Shown here: positions 20,551-32,606 of the stretch, piece by piece | Layout of the letters: each line of letters starts with the position of its first letter | Numbering within the stretch: position 1 is the stretch's first letter | From: Mesostigma viride | Taxonomy: Eukaryota; Streptophyta; Mesostigmatophyceae; Mesostigmatales; Mesostigmataceae | NCBI GenBank assembly: GCA_009746045.1 | Contig: RPFO01000027.1 | Location: forward strand, 2,454,202-2,518,201 | Direction of reading: 5' to 3' | DNA length: 64,000 bases | Notes under the pieces: model-generated | Databases searched by the model: none | The model's input: only the letters and a program-made list of their open reading frames with translations | What the model was told of the DNA's origin: nothing | Translations under genes and position numbers: made by a program

Positions 20551-22035
20551 TTTTCTCTGAATATAGTTTAATTAACGCATGCGGGAAAGATAAGGCCGCT
20601 ATGCCTTGGCCTGGATGTGGAAGGCTGTCTGCGACATGGGCTAACTAATTCGATCTGTACAAAGGGTTTCCTGCTCGCCCGAATTTTAATTGGATGACCC
20701 GGTTGTTTATAAGGGTCGGTGGCTATTAATTAGCGGTCCGAGAAAATTAATTGTAGGTTTTATACGACTTGCTTGCAAAGATTCGTGTTTGGTTGCACCA
20801 GCTGAGGTTAGGTGGGGACCTGTAGGGTCGGCTGGTTGCTTAACGAATCTTTGGCTGATTTGGGTTCTTTAGTGAGTCATGATTAATTATTGTATAGTGG
20901 ATTCGGACCGGCCCAAGGGGTCGATGAGCGAGTTTTATGTTTGTCAGTCTTGGGAACCTTGTACAACTACCTGTACGGTTAACGCACTAGCCTGGGGGTG
21001 CGTGGCCACGTTGTTTGTAGTGGCGTTTTCAGCACTGTTCAGGCCGGCGTGTGACGCATGCCGGTGTTACTTAATTTAGGATGATGTCAGCTTGTGTGTC
21101 GGCGGGCCATGCCTTAAGCAAGCTAGGCAGGCAATGATCCGCAATTGTTTCTTTCACAATGGCGGCAATGGCCGCCTGTGCAAAATTGCACATTCTAGCA
21201 CGGGTTGCATCTGTCTTGTAGCCGAGGCAGATGGTGGCACAACCGCTAAGTTGTCCGACCAAGCATAGTATAGTTGGTCGTGCAACGGAAAGAAAATTGA
21301 AATTTACCCCCATGTCGTTTTTCCCCGGCTGCGGGTCTTTTTGACATGGGCCAAGGATGGGGCGCTACTCCGGCGGTTTGGCCAGCTTCGGCGGAGCTGT
21401 TTATAAGTTTCTAAAACAGCTCTAGTGTCACATCGCAGGCTTGCCACCTTGCGATGGTGCGTGGGACGTGACCTGGACTCAAAAGGTCCTGAACCAGGTT
21501 CCTGTCAGCAACGGCCTGTTTTTTTCATAAATTATTTTTTGTGGCGGCAGGTCAGTTGTCCAGCTGCCCCTGCCGAGGAGGGGTAGTTGGGGACAATAGG
21601 AGCCGCGCGAGAGAGTTGCACTCCGAAGCTAGAAATTTCCCTATTGCGAGACTCGAGTTGGGGAGGGCGTCTTAGGGAGGCGAGGCTACGCCAGACCTTT
21701 GTCGTTCCTTTTCGTCTCAGCACCTGCTGCGCGGCTCACTCTATTATGGTGTCGTAAAACCTCTTTCCTTTTTGGACGGTTCCGGAATTGCGAAATGCTG
21801 GCTCTTTTGGGGGGCTTGCTTTTGGGGTGGTCACCGGCTTGTGTCGCATTGTAACCAGCGGGCCCCATGCGGGGGTTAATATAGCCTAGCGCGGGCGGAG
21901 TCGCCATTTAAGATGTTGCAACACGCTCTTTCGCGCACGGTGGTCATGAGTTTAATCGGCGCAATGGGGTTGGCGCCAAGGGGGGGTAATTGGGTGGAGG
22001 CTTCTTGCTTCCGCGTGCGGATTGAGAAACCTTAA
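20551..22035 (+). repeat. E2 leader unit A
   Basis: Starts CGGTTTTCTCTGAATATAG and continues after the TTAA transposon at 35166-35245 (GGCCACTGCTGCATTTGTGG ... CAGTGATCTTAAT). Unit B repeats the same sequence from 35246. Unit A has about 840 extra bases (21155-21990) that unit B lacks. No coding domain seen. Confidence 0.65.
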
Positions 22036-22116
22036 GGGGATGGGACATATCTTAAGTGCATTTTTCTGGAAAACAGACCTGTGCATGGGATAAAAATCCA
22101 GTTATGCTTGGGAACC

Positions 22117-22149
22117 ATTAATTAATTAATTAATAGACACGTGACTGCG
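22117..22149 (-). mobile_element. 33-base LINE 3'-end stub
   Basis: ATTAATTAATTAATTAAT followed by AGACACGTGACTGCG, flanked by a perfect nine-base duplication TTGGGAACC (22108-22116, 22150-22158). The same sequence is the 3' end of the longer LINE at 32607. It is an extreme 5' truncation. Confidence 0.7.
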
Positions 22150-22227
22150 TTGGGAACCATAAATATGTGAAAAAAAAAATTCCAGCCACTTGGGGGTGGT
22201 ACTACCCCCCAGCATGACCCAGTTATG

Positions 22228-22923
22228 TGTAACGACTAAAAATGTTGTGTTTGCAACAGCCTCAGTATCAACATTGGTGTGAAAAGATCTTTATACCTGG
22301 GTTGGAGTCGCGACAGATAACTTCACGTCCAGAGAAGCAATGAAGATGGATCTTCAACAGTTAAGGGAATGAGTCCCCACCCTTGTTAGACACAACAGAC
22401 AAGCTATATCCAAGTCGACTATCTGTTGAAGTTATAGTTGACTTTTGGCAAGGGTTGTTTGATTGATGAAACAAGGAAACCCTTGAATTACACCATAGCT
22501 TTAGCTCTCACGTACGCACACATGCACGGCCCCCAAACAGGATAAAAGTCATCGTGCACGCAGAGTCGGCTCAACCCTAACCCGGAAGGACCAATCAAAA
22601 GTGAGGATCACTCAAGATAAGATCTTAGCCTCCGAATCCTCAACACAACACAAAGCCAGCACATACGAATCTCCATGACCTGGAACCAGATCCACCAGGT
22701 ACAACGGTATTAAAGAGAATCTATGACTGACTAACAAAACCATGCAAAGTACCCTACGTGGATCAGGCCACGACCAATGAGGGTAGAACAATAATTCGAC
22801 AGATCTCAGCAGGCCCAATATCCATCAGACGTCGAAGCCTCCTAACTTCCAAATAATTGTCCTAAAGAACTCATAATAAGATCAACAGTAGGAAAACTTT
22901 GGATGTAACATTTGGTTGTTACA
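22228..22923 (-). repeat. 3' LTR of E1
   Basis: Plus-strand text TGTAACGACTAAAAATG ... GGTTGTTACA, with TGTAAC/GTTACA ends. On the minus strand it follows the PPT. Confidence 0.9.
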
Positions 22924-22940
22924 TATCTCCCCCTCAAGAC
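22924..22940 (-). promoter_or_regulatory. Polypurine tract of E1
   Basis: Minus-strand TTGAGGGGGAGATA immediately precedes the 3' LTR; E3 has the same tract at 42397-42411. Confidence 0.8.
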
Positions 22941-23303
22941 AGGAACTCCCAGTTCCTAGAAGCCAAGAAGAATAAAACAACAACCTCCACAAAACAACAC
23001 AACAATAAACAGGAAGTCCACCACCTCTTGGGACAAGCAAGTGGGTTTTTACATCCCCAAAGGGCCTCCTATCTCATTATCATCTGATCATGTCAACCCT
23101 GAATAAGACAAATTCACCCACAGATGAAATGTCATCAAGTGACTAACACACAGGCAACCATGCCTGGATAATACAACTGCAAAGACTACCATGAACTCAG
23201 AACTGTCATTGCTGGAAATCTGGACTGGACATCAGAACTGGCCTCCTCCATTCTGGATCCCCACCTCACTCCACAGCCCATCTCCAACCATCCTGGAAAC
23301 CCT

Positions 23304-24549
23304 TCACAGAGTGAACCAATCCCCCTTCTTCGTATCCTTCCCCCTCGTTCCAAACACTGGGAAATGCTCCACCATGGACACCAGATCTGGCCAGTTCCTG
23401 CTGACCTGAATAGCCAAGCAGGTCTCAGCAGCCTTGCCCAACTCAGCTGAAAACCTACTGCACTGGGCAGGGTAGGACAGAGTAACCACAGCCTGTCGGA
23501 GGGGTCGAAGACCCAGCCACTGGCAGTCTTATGGCGACATAGCCAGCTGCTATAGGCCCACCACAGCTGTAGAAAGGCCTTGATAGGCCCCCACCTGGCC
23601 CCAAGATGGGTACCAGCACCCTCAAGGCGTGAGCCTGGCCCTCAGCTCGTTAGGGAACTTTGGTAACTGCAGCCCCACGAAACGTGCTGTCCTTGTGTGG
23701 AAAACAAGACATCACAGAGCAGCTGGACGACGGAGTCATGTCAAACTCTCCCTGCTTGACAGCTTGCTCGTAGCTCAGTGTAGGTCTGGGAATAACCAAC
23801 TGGCTTGAGCCCTGCAAAGGCGAGTCTCAGGTCACTGGGCAGAGCCATCAAGTCCTGGCCCTCCACCGGCCTCATGTCAAACGAAGGCCACGGGTACACT
23901 GCAAAGACGGTGTGCATAATGTAAGCCACCATGGGTGACCAATCTCACAAAGACTGGGGGGCAGACAGTCCAGGGCCAACTCTACCATACCCTCAGGTAC
24001 TAGTTCACCCTCCTCCACCACTGTCTGGTCCAGGGCCTGCATGGCTGTGTACAAGGATTTACACCACTCGCACTGTCAGGACACATTACGGTGGTCCAAG
24101 TACTGCTCCACCTGTTTTGTTGGGACAACAGACCTGGGCAAGTGTACCACCACCTTAGGGGGTGGAGGAGCCTCCGTAGGGAGGGACTGAGGCCACCGGG
24201 GTGGGGATAGCCTCCTGAGCTACCTGGAGCCTCAGAGGCTGCAGGCACAGCAGAACCCACAGTGGAAGGTGCCCAGCCCTCAAGTGTTCTGCCATCTGAG
24301 TAACCAGACCCTCCACATGATCAACCTGGTTATCAAGGCCCCGTGACGCTGCTCGTGCCGTTGCTGATCATGTACCATACGCTGGAACAGGTTGAGAAAA
24401 TGGGCTTCCACAAACCCAGCGTCTTCCTGGATCGAAGGGCCTGTGGCTCTGGGGCCAGCGTAGTCGTGCTGAAAGACATACGTAGCCCTCACGTCCTCTT
24501 GGAGTTGGGCAGGTGGCCTGGGTGTCCCCTCAGGATGGGAGTCTGCCAT
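23304..24549 (-). pseudogene. Extra ORF downstream of integrase in E1 (unknown function)
   Basis: From the ATG at 24549 (MADSHPEGTPRPPAQLQEDV), just 3' of the integrase stop, the product can be followed through frameshifts: VEAHFLNLFQRMVHDQQRHE (helical), a Pro/Ala linker, a block with GVNPCTQP, VVEEGELVPEGMVELALDCL, and AELGKAAETCLAIQVSRNWP before a stop at 23304. E3 carries the collinear ORF. The family is not recognised; position is that of accessory or envelope-like ORFs in other Ty3/gypsy elements, but I see no signal peptide or membrane segment. Confidence 0.6.
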
Positions 24550-24585
24550 GGCTGGCAACCACAGACACACAGCACCAAAAAGGTG

Positions 24586-26899
24586 TTAGCAGTGCTCACT
24601 GGGAGCTATGAAGGGGAGCACACCGCTCAGAGCCCATGACATACCACTCAGGCAAGGTGATCCCATGACGCTGACAATATCTAGTACAGCAGAGTGACTG
24701 TTGGTGAGATCAGACAACCACAGCCACGTAGCAGTCACCTCTAGCTCTCCCTTCCAGTGTACCTTAAACTGCAGCTGTTTAGTACGACCTTTCCCCTTCA
24801 CCCTGTGAGCCAACAACCGCTCCACTTCATAGATCTTCTCCCCCTCAGAATCCAACTCATAAGGCAAAGGGGCAGACAATCTGCCTGGTAAGGTGTTACG
24901 CCTGTACAGCTTCAGCTGGGCTAGGTGAAAAATATTATTCCTGAGCTTCCAGTGAGAAGGCACTGGACCTGGACCACTGTACCATAGTGGAAGGTGGCCA
25001 ACACTGGGTAAGGACCCAACCAGAGTGGTTGCAGTTTCCTGCATTGCTCCTTCTCAGGCAGCACTCTGTTGGCTTCCAACAACACCAAGTCCCCAGGAGC
25101 TACAAAGGAATGACTGGCCACCGTTTGCTGCCAGGCGTTAGTCAGGTACTTGTCCTGTGTCCTCAACAGCTGGGTAGCCACAATGCTGTGAGCCTCCTGG
25201 AAGGAAGCCAACAACTGCTGGACTGAACCAAGACGTCGCTGGAAAGGGCCTTCAGCGTCTCTGTCAGGCAGTTCCAAGTCGAATGGTGTCAAGGGACACT
25301 GGCCATTGCAGATCACGAAGGGGGACATCTGGTGAGGAGCCAGAGGAGAGTTGTTGATTGCGAACTCTATGAAAGGTATCTTCTTGTCCCAGTCCTTGTT
25401 GTCGTGGGTACAATAGTGCTTTTGACACTCCCTGACAATTCTGTTCATCCTCTCCACCGCCCCAGTACTGGCACACCTGTATGCCACACCGAATGCCAGC
25501 TTAGTGTCTAGGATGTCAAAGAATGACTTCCAAAACCCTGACAGCCAAAGGGGGTCCTGATCAGTGATGATCACTCTAGGCATGCCGTGCAGACGGTAGA
25601 TCTCCTTCATAAACAAATCCACACACTGTGCAGCGGTGAGATGAGTATTGCAAGGAATCAGATGGCACATCCTGGAAGCCTGTCCATGACCACAAGGATC
25701 CTGTCATTGCCACCATCTGACATGGGAAGACCACAGATAAAATCCATAGTCACACTGATCCAAGGGCGCAGGGGAATGGGCATAGCCATGGGAAAGATGG
25801 GCGTGGCTTGGTTCCTGACCTTATTTCTCTGGCAGGAGTCACAGGAATCCACATAGGCCTTAACATCCTGATAAAGGCCAGGCCACCAAAACCTCTGCTG
25901 CACCTCATGAAGTAGCTTAGCATAACCAGGATGACACGCAGTCACATCGTCATGGAAACAATGTAACACTGTGGGAATGGCCATCTCAGGCACATACACT
26001 TTTCTAGTCACCGTGTGCTCTGCATCATGAGTGTGAACATACAGAACGCCCTCCCAGTATTCTACAGGTCTATTGCCAAAGTTGCCCCTCTGGATAGCTG
26101 CAGTAGCCATGTCCTCCGTCTTGGTGAAGGCCTTGATGACGTCCAGCAGGGAAATATTTAAAGGATTAGGCAACACCAGGTCCTTGTCAGGTCCCAGGGG
26201 CTGCATCTGCATCTCCTCTTCCTGCCCAGGGCTAGCCACCAACTGCTTGGATGAGACAGTAGTAGCTATAGGCCCTTTTGACCTTGCCATCACCTGAGAG
26301 GCCAACACCTTGGACCGGCCTACCAACACAGGGTCCATGACCCACTTCCTGGGCCTACCTCTGCTGCGCCTAGCAGGGCCTCCCTCACCTGGCTGCACTG
26401 TGGGAGTGGGCACCACACCTTCAGGACTTCTCCTAAGACTGTCAGACAGTGACTGGACACCCTCCTGGACGCCTGTCAACTCTGGGACAGAGCCCTGGTC
26501 GATGAGCATCACGGGACCACCGTTATTCCCTACAGGTGGTGTCAACAGTTGAGAAACCTTCTGGTTGTTGGCCTGAGCTCTAGTCAAGGCTCCACACTCT
26601 ACCACAGAAATCAGGGCAGCACAGATGTCCAAGTCCTCATGAAAACTTCCCATCAAATCCCTCCTCCTGGACAGGGCGTCAGGCACCACATTCTGCGTAC
26701 CAGGAATGTACCTCACAGAGAAAGGTCCAAACCCCCCCAGGAACTCCATCCATCCAGCCATCCTCTTACTCATCCGGGTCTGTTCCAACACATGTACCAA
26801 GGGCCTGTGGTCAGTCATCAGGGTAATAGACTCGTTGCCCTGCCCATCCTGGCGCTGCTGGCCACAGAAAACTGAGCCCCCTTCAGTAGGTGTTCCCAC
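24586..26899 (-). pseudogene. Integrase with C-terminal chromodomain, and end of RNase H (E1)
   Basis: The end of RNase H gives LMTDHRPLVHVLEQTRMSKR and PGTQNVVPDALSRR. A long linker is followed by the zinc-binding HHCC domain (HPGYAKLLHEVQQRFWWPGL ... CDSCQRNK) and the catalytic core with the three acidic residues in MDFICG, ITDQDPLW and GAVERMNR. The last ~60 residues (KIYEVERLLAHR ... LQFKVHWKG ... TWLWLSDLTN) form a chromodomain, which in chromoviruses directs integration to marked chromatin. A frameshift near 25665 splits the core (LPGCAI versus LSRMCH in E3) and another near 24960-25040 precedes the chromodomain. Confidence 0.9.
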
Positions 26900-28033
26900 T
26901 TGTGACAGGCCACCACCAATCCCAGCAGCTCCTGCTCATGAACAGGGTAGTTACGTTCTGCAGACGTCATACTCCTGGACATGTATTCCACTGGTTGAGG
27001 GCCCTTACCATGATCTTGCATTAGTACTGCACCAATAGCACCCTGTGAGGCATCAGACCTAACCTGGTATGGCAAGTCTGGGTTGGGGCCCACCAACAAG
27101 GGAGCAGTGGTAAGCTTCTGCTTCAACACATCAAAAGCTTGCTGGCATGCTGCAGTCCACTCAAAGGGAACATCCTTCTTGAGCAGGGCTAACAGGGGAC
27201 CAGAGATGGCCGCCATGTCAGGGATGAACCGTCGGTACCAGCCCACCAGGCCCAGAAAGGATCTGACATCCTGAGCTGACTTCAACACAGGCCACTCCAA
27301 AACAGCAGAGACCTTGCTGGCCTCAGGAGTCATACCTGCAGCGCTCAGCTGGTAGCCCAGAAACTTCACCTCTTGGCCCCACTCCACCTTGGACCTCTTC
27401 ACCGACAGATGATACTGATGGATCACCTTAAGGACCTCCTCCACGTTCTCCAGTGCTCCCTGAAGGTACGAGAGTGTACCAGAATGTCGTCCAGGTAGAC
27501 GACCACACAAGTCCTGAAGACCACCCTGGTAGTGTCACACAAGTGGGCAATGTCCTTGAACCTGGGGTTGCGAAGGTCAGGTGAGATCTGGGGCAGGGCA
27601 TTTCCAGTCAGGTGGCCAAAGATGGCATTGACAAACATCTGCATAGTGGCAGGACTGTTAGAGGCACCCATGGGCATTACTGTCCACTGGAACTGTCCCC
27701 ATGGGTAGAAAAGGCCGTCTTGGGGATGTCCTCAGTAGCCACCCTGATCTGCCAGAAAGCATGCCTGAGGTCAAACTTGGTAAAGAAGGCAGCTCCTGCA
27801 GTCCTCTCCAGCAACTCATCAATTCTGGGCAGAGGGTACCTGGACTTGACAGTCACCTTGTTCAGTCCCCTCAGGTCAATGCACAACCTCCACCCCCCAT
27901 CATGCTTGGGTACAAGCAAACACCCAGAACTGAAAGGACTGTTAGCTGGGAGGATCAGACCAGCCTCCAACAGGCCAATAAGTATGGTCTTCAGCTCTGC
28001 CATCTCTGCAGGGCCCATCCTGTACATAGGCAC
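26818..28033 (-). pseudogene. Reverse transcriptase and RNase H (E1)
   Basis: RT begins GPAEMAELKTILIGLLEAGL and has CLLVPKHDGGWRLCIDLRGL, FTKFDLRHAFWQIRV (motif A Asp), MPMGASNSPATMQ, and VVVYLDDILVHS (motif C, YLDD). The connection ENVEEVLKVIHQYHL...KFLGYQLS and FLGLVGWYRRFIP follow, then RNase H with RSDASQGAIGAVL. Frameshifts near 27677, 27500 and 26850 break the frame. Domain order and residues are typical Ty3/gypsy. Confidence 0.9.
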
Positions 28034-28840
28034 AAAGGAGGACGAGCACCCTCTACCAACTTGATGACATGTGTGATGGGTCCCTCAGGAGGATACTGGG
28101 GCATCTTGTCCTCAAAGATGGCTCCATACCTGTCCAACAAGGCATCATGCTGCTGTTGTTGCTCAGTGGTGACAGTAGAACTGACAGCATTGACAGAATG
28201 ACCACTAGCAGACTCAGGTTCATTAGGCACCAAATGCAGGAAAAAGATGTGTTCCACTGGATAGGTGGCCAAATAAGACAGAGTATGCTTGGCAGACCAC
28301 ACATGCTTCAGTAGGGCAGCCCGTTTCTCCTCCAAAGTCGGCTCTTGATCCACCCCTTTCGCACCTGCTTCCCCTCCCTTGCCATCATTGACAGCTGTCT
28401 GTGTGGAACAGCACTCAGTGGCTGTTCTTCTCCCCCCTGGCAACACACAGGTAGCATCCCACACTGTCCCATCCTTGAACTGGACCACCCTGTCAGGCCA
28501 AGAAATAGCAGGATTGGTGTCAGACAACCATGGGATCCCCAAAATCACATCTGCTGCCGTGAGGGGAATGACATCTGCTGTCACTTCCAAAGTCTGGGAT
28601 GAACAAACTTGGAAGATGAGCTGCACATAGCCAGGTGAGCAGCTTCTCCTGCCATCAGAATACTGCACCATGACAGGTGTGGGGTGGGCCAACACAGGCA
28701 ACTTCAACTCCTGCACCAAGGATGCAGCAATATAATTACTGCCAGCACCAGAATCAATCATAAACAAGCAAGCTGGCTGAGCCAAGGGACTGGCACGTTG
28801 AGGAGCCTAGCCTGAAACTTGAGTAAGTGACCTGGTACAG
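27991..28840 (-). pseudogene. Aspartic protease (E1)
   Basis: LFMIDSGAGSNYI carries the D-S-G catalytic triad, and ADVILGIPWL is the distal flap-region motif of retroviral-type proteases. It would process the gag-pol polyprotein. One T is missing near 28790 relative to E2, shifting the N-terminal part. The segment runs into RT after a frameshift near 28035. Confidence 0.85.
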
Positions 28841-28964
28841 GAGGACCCACAGGGACAGCAGGGTCAGAAGCACCCACAGTGTTCACTGGCCTAACGTCAA
28901 CAGCAGGCAGGTCAGACCTGGCCATGACAGAAGGATGACCTGGGGACCCAACTAGTTTTTTGAC

Positions 28965-30697
28965 TCAGGTGGGTCTGGGAGTGCTCCACTGCCGATGGTG
29001 GAAGCTGCTCAGGTGGTGCTGGAGGCTCATCCTCGTCCCCCCATCCTCCTCATCTGCCAGCAGCTGCATGAGAGCGTTCACCATCCTACGCTTATCCTGT
29101 CTGCTGAAGGGCCGAGCGCGGGACTGGAACCTCCCAGAGGGCTGGAAGTTGGGCTGGAACCCTGGCTGCATCCGGTGATCGCCAGCAGGAACGCCAGGAG
29201 GTAGGCTGGGTGGCCTGGGAGATGGCAGGGCGCCAAAAGGTCCTCTCGTGGCAGGGGGAAACTGGTCCCGTCTAGGGCAGTCCCGTGCAAAGTGACCTGG
29301 CTGGTTGCAGATAAAACAGTTACCCTGGGTGGGATCCAAGGCATTGAGCTCCCCCAGGAGGTCATCCAGCTGGTTCAGGGACTTCTTGATGGGTGGCACT
29401 GGCGTGGCCACAGGCTCCCACTTGACAGAAAAAGCAGGCACACGACAGAGGGTAGCACATAAGACAACACCTTGTCCCATTGCCAATCCACGTAGTCGAA
29501 CTGGGAGAAGTGCTTGTCCACATCCAGTCGCACGTGTGGAGCCATGCCATGCAGTAGTCTGTGAAGCGCCTCTGCGTCAGAGCATTGGGGAATCTTGGCT
29601 CTAAGGTTGGTGAATTGCTCCACGAACTGTGGCAGCGTCAAACCAGCCTGCGTACAGTTAGCCAGTGCGTCCCGATCCATGCGAAGCTGATCCTGGGGTA
29701 ACAGAAACCGGCGAAAGCCCAATAGGAGAGAGGGGAGGTCGGTACACGCACGTCCAGCCACAGAACGCAAAAACTCATCAAAACGGTCGCTGGCACTGTC
29801 GCTCATCCGCTGCCTAACCATTCTCTTCTGGATGTCCATCGTGAGACGTTCCTCTGCCTTGGGCCCATAGTTGGCGAAGTGGATAGCGAAGACATCCTGA
29901 AACTTGGTGGAGAAATGGTCGAAGCTGCGATGGGTAAGGTTGGTCAGCGATAGCTTGTCTACCGACTCCACCTTGGGAAAAGGAACAGTACGAGGATACA
30001 AAGACGTGAGCTCCATCACTGGGGCGTGTGGTGCATTCTGACTCTCCGGCATTGTCGCAGCCACCGAGAGCCGTGGAGGCTCATGCCCCTGTGCATCTGT
30101 CCCTTCATCAACAAAAGGAGCGTCAACCGCATATACCCTTCGTGTACCCAGTGTTGGAGACGGTTGATCCACGAAAACAGACTCTCCATCGCCCGCCTGC
30201 CCTTGCGACTCAAGTTGCTGCACACGCGCAATAGTCCTACCCACACTCTTCTCCAGCGCTTCCGCCACACTTCTAGCTCTCGCAGCTTCCTCACGTTCAT
30301 GTTGTAATCGAATTTTCTCCGCTGTCAGCTCGTCAGCCGCTAGCCGAGTGCCGTCTCGCCCCGGCACCGTGTTGTAGCCAAAACGAATAGCCGAACCGTA
30401 TTCGGGTGCTGGCGAACGCGTATCCTCCACGCTGGGGAACCGTGGTCCACCTCTACCAGCGCCACGCAGGGAGGGCTCGCCTGGTTGCACACCGAGGGGC
30501 AAGATGGAGAACTTTGGGCCGACCGACAGCGAATATCTGCGGGAAGCAGACATTAAGGTGGTATCTCCAAATAGTTGACGTCTGGGAGTAGATGATGAAA
30601 CCCTTTCATCACCGGTCGTCCGCGGAGCTGCTAAAGATGTGGTTGCATCTTCAACTCTCTTACTTGATAACGGTGGTTGTGTCTCCGGGTTACTCAT
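28965..30697 (-). pseudogene. Gag with CCHC zinc knuckle (E1)
   Basis: ATG at 30697 opens MSNPETQPPLSSKRVEDATT. A Ser/Thr/Arg-rich N-terminus (RRYSLSVGPKFSILPLGVQP) is followed by a Glu/Arg-rich coiled coil (LTAEKIRLQHEREEAARARS) and the gag core KLSLTNLTHRSFDHFSTKFQ ... LHRLLHGMAPHVRLDVDKHF. One base is missing near 29460, so the nucleocapsid part with CFICNQPGHFARDC (CCHC) lies in another frame. Confidence 0.85.
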
Positions 30698-30832
30698 CAC
30701 TCCATGGGTCGCGCATGCCGGACTGGGGAGACGTTACAAACTTGTGAGCTCAAAGCAGCTCTCAGAGCAAGACTGTCACATAAGGATGAGTCACACTCAA
30801 AAAACTGTCCGAACACACAGCATAACGTACCC

Positions 30833-31418
30833 GGGTGGTCCCACGCCGAATGGGGTAGTTTTTCGCGCATTTTGCAAGAAAAAAACGCTGTTTTCGACTT
30901 TCTGTTTCGAAATTTTTTCTGGCGATTTGAGAACGCCAGCAAAATTTTGCACAATTTCGCGTGATTTTCGCACGATTTTCGCACAATTTCACACAATTTC
31001 ACACGATTTCACAGGATTTGGCATAATTTTACACGAAGGGTCTAGCTGCAGAGAGACCCTTTGAAAATTTTCGCATGAATTCACGCATTTTTTACATGTC
31101 GTAATTTTTTTACAATCGAACTTTTTTGCATGAATTCGCACTTTTTTGGTCGGTTTTTGGTCAATTTCAGCAAAATTTTCAAGATTTTGCATGATTTTAC
31201 ACTTTTTTGGCCTGGTTTTGGTCAATTTCAGCAAATTTTGCGCGATTTCGCACGATTTGCGAAGGGTCTAGCTGCAGAGAGACCCTTTCCGGCCGGCGGA
31301 AAATTCGCTCGGCTGCAAATTTTTCGGCAAGAATTTCGGCGCAATGTCCGTTTTTCGGACGATTGAAACTAGCGTTTTTTTCTTGCAAAAATCTACCCCA
31401 TTCCGCGTGGGACCACCC
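30833..31418. mobile_element. 586-base MITE with ACCC target in E1 leader
   Basis: Inverted ends of about 50 bases begin GGGTGGTCCCACGC; ACCC is duplicated at 30829-30832 and 31419-31422. E3 keeps the empty site CATAACGTACCCTCTCTGG at 50919, so insertion after the family diverged is certain. It contains two copies of GGGTCTAGCTGCAGAGAGAC(CC) (31042 and 31265), each able to fold as a short hairpin, and many GCACGATTT/CACAATTTC repeats. Superfamily unknown; non-coding. Confidence 0.85.
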
Positions 31419-31497
31419 ACCCTCTCTGGGTCGGGCATGAATTCCATTGTTAACCGTGAACTAATACTATCAAGACCACCAACACCTAGGTAGAAAC

Positions 31498-31509
31498 CTC
31501 CGATACCAA
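31498..31509 (-). promoter_or_regulatory. Primer binding site of E1
   Basis: Minus strand TTGGTATCGGAGG immediately inside the 5' LTR, initiator-Met tRNA-like. Confidence 0.75.
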
Positions 31510-32211
31510 TGTAACGACTTAAAATGTTGTGTTTGCAACAGCCTCAGTTTCAACATTGGTGTGAAAAGATCTTTATACCTGGGTTGGAGTCGCGACAGAT
31601 AACTTCACGTCCAGAGAAGCAATGAAGATGGATCTTCAACAGTTAAGGGAATGAGTCCCCACCCTTGTTAGACACAACAGACAAGTTATATCCAAGTCGA
31701 CTATCTGTTGAAGTTATAGTTGACTTTTGGCAAGGGTTGTTTGCTTGATGAAACAAGGAAATCCTTGAATTACACCATAGATTCAGTTCTCACGTACGCA
31801 CACATGCACGACCACCACAAACAGGATAAAAGTCATCGTGTTCGCAGAGTCGGCTCAACCCTAACCCGGAAGGACCAATCAAAAGTGAGGATCACTCAAG
31901 ATAAGATCTTATCCTCCGAATCCTCAACACAACACAAGGCCAGCACATACTGAATCTCCATGACCTGGAACCAGATCCACCAGGTACAACAGTATTAAAG
32001 AGAATCTATGACTGACTGAACAAAACCATGCAAAGTACCCTACGTGGATCAGGCCACGACCAATGAGGGTAGAACAATAAATTCGACAGATCTCAGCAGG
32101 CCCAATATCCATTAGACGTCGAAGCCTCCTAACTTCCCAAATAATTGTCCTCAAGAACTCATAATAAGATCAACAGTAGGAAAACTTTGGATGTAACATT
32201 TGGTTGTTACA
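31510..32211 (-). repeat. 5' LTR of E1
   Basis: Same ends as 22228-22923. Differences such as TCATCGTGTTCGC versus TCATCGTGCACGC and an extra A in GACTTAAAATG show moderate divergence between the two LTRs. Confidence 0.9.
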
Positions 32212-32606
32212 TTATGAGCTAAAATGAGAAAAAGACGCTATTTTTTGCTGATTTTTCCTAGGAGCCTGGGCAAACAAAATGTGACCAAACCACATATTTT
32301 CCTAAAATCCCCACCCTTGCAAATAAATCTGGCTACTCAGGACCACAAAATAAGCACGTTTAGACTATTTAATGGGGGTTAGCCCAAAACACATATTTTT
32401 TGGTCCTAAAAAATTAAATCAAATGGTAGACACATGCAACTGGGTCAGTGATGATATTTATACTAGGCCTAGGGTGGGAATTTCACTCTCACAAAGTTTG
32501 AGCTCATTCTGAGCACGTTTACTCATGTTGATGGGTGTAAACATGCAAAAAAAAAAATGACAGAAAATCCCGGTTATGAGCACAAACAACAGACCTATTA
32601 CACCAT

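Larger units (their letters stand above)
22228..32211 (-). mobile_element. Chromodomain Ty3/gypsy element E1 (complete, TSD TTATG)
   Basis: Two ~700-base LTRs, five-base duplication TTATG (22223-22227, 32212-32216), PBS, PPT, gag-PR-RT-RNase H-IN-chromodomain and an extra 3' ORF, all on the minus strand. A 586-base MITE lies in the leader. Multiple frameshifts make the coding region defective. LTRs differ at several sites, more than those of E3. Confidence 0.9.
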
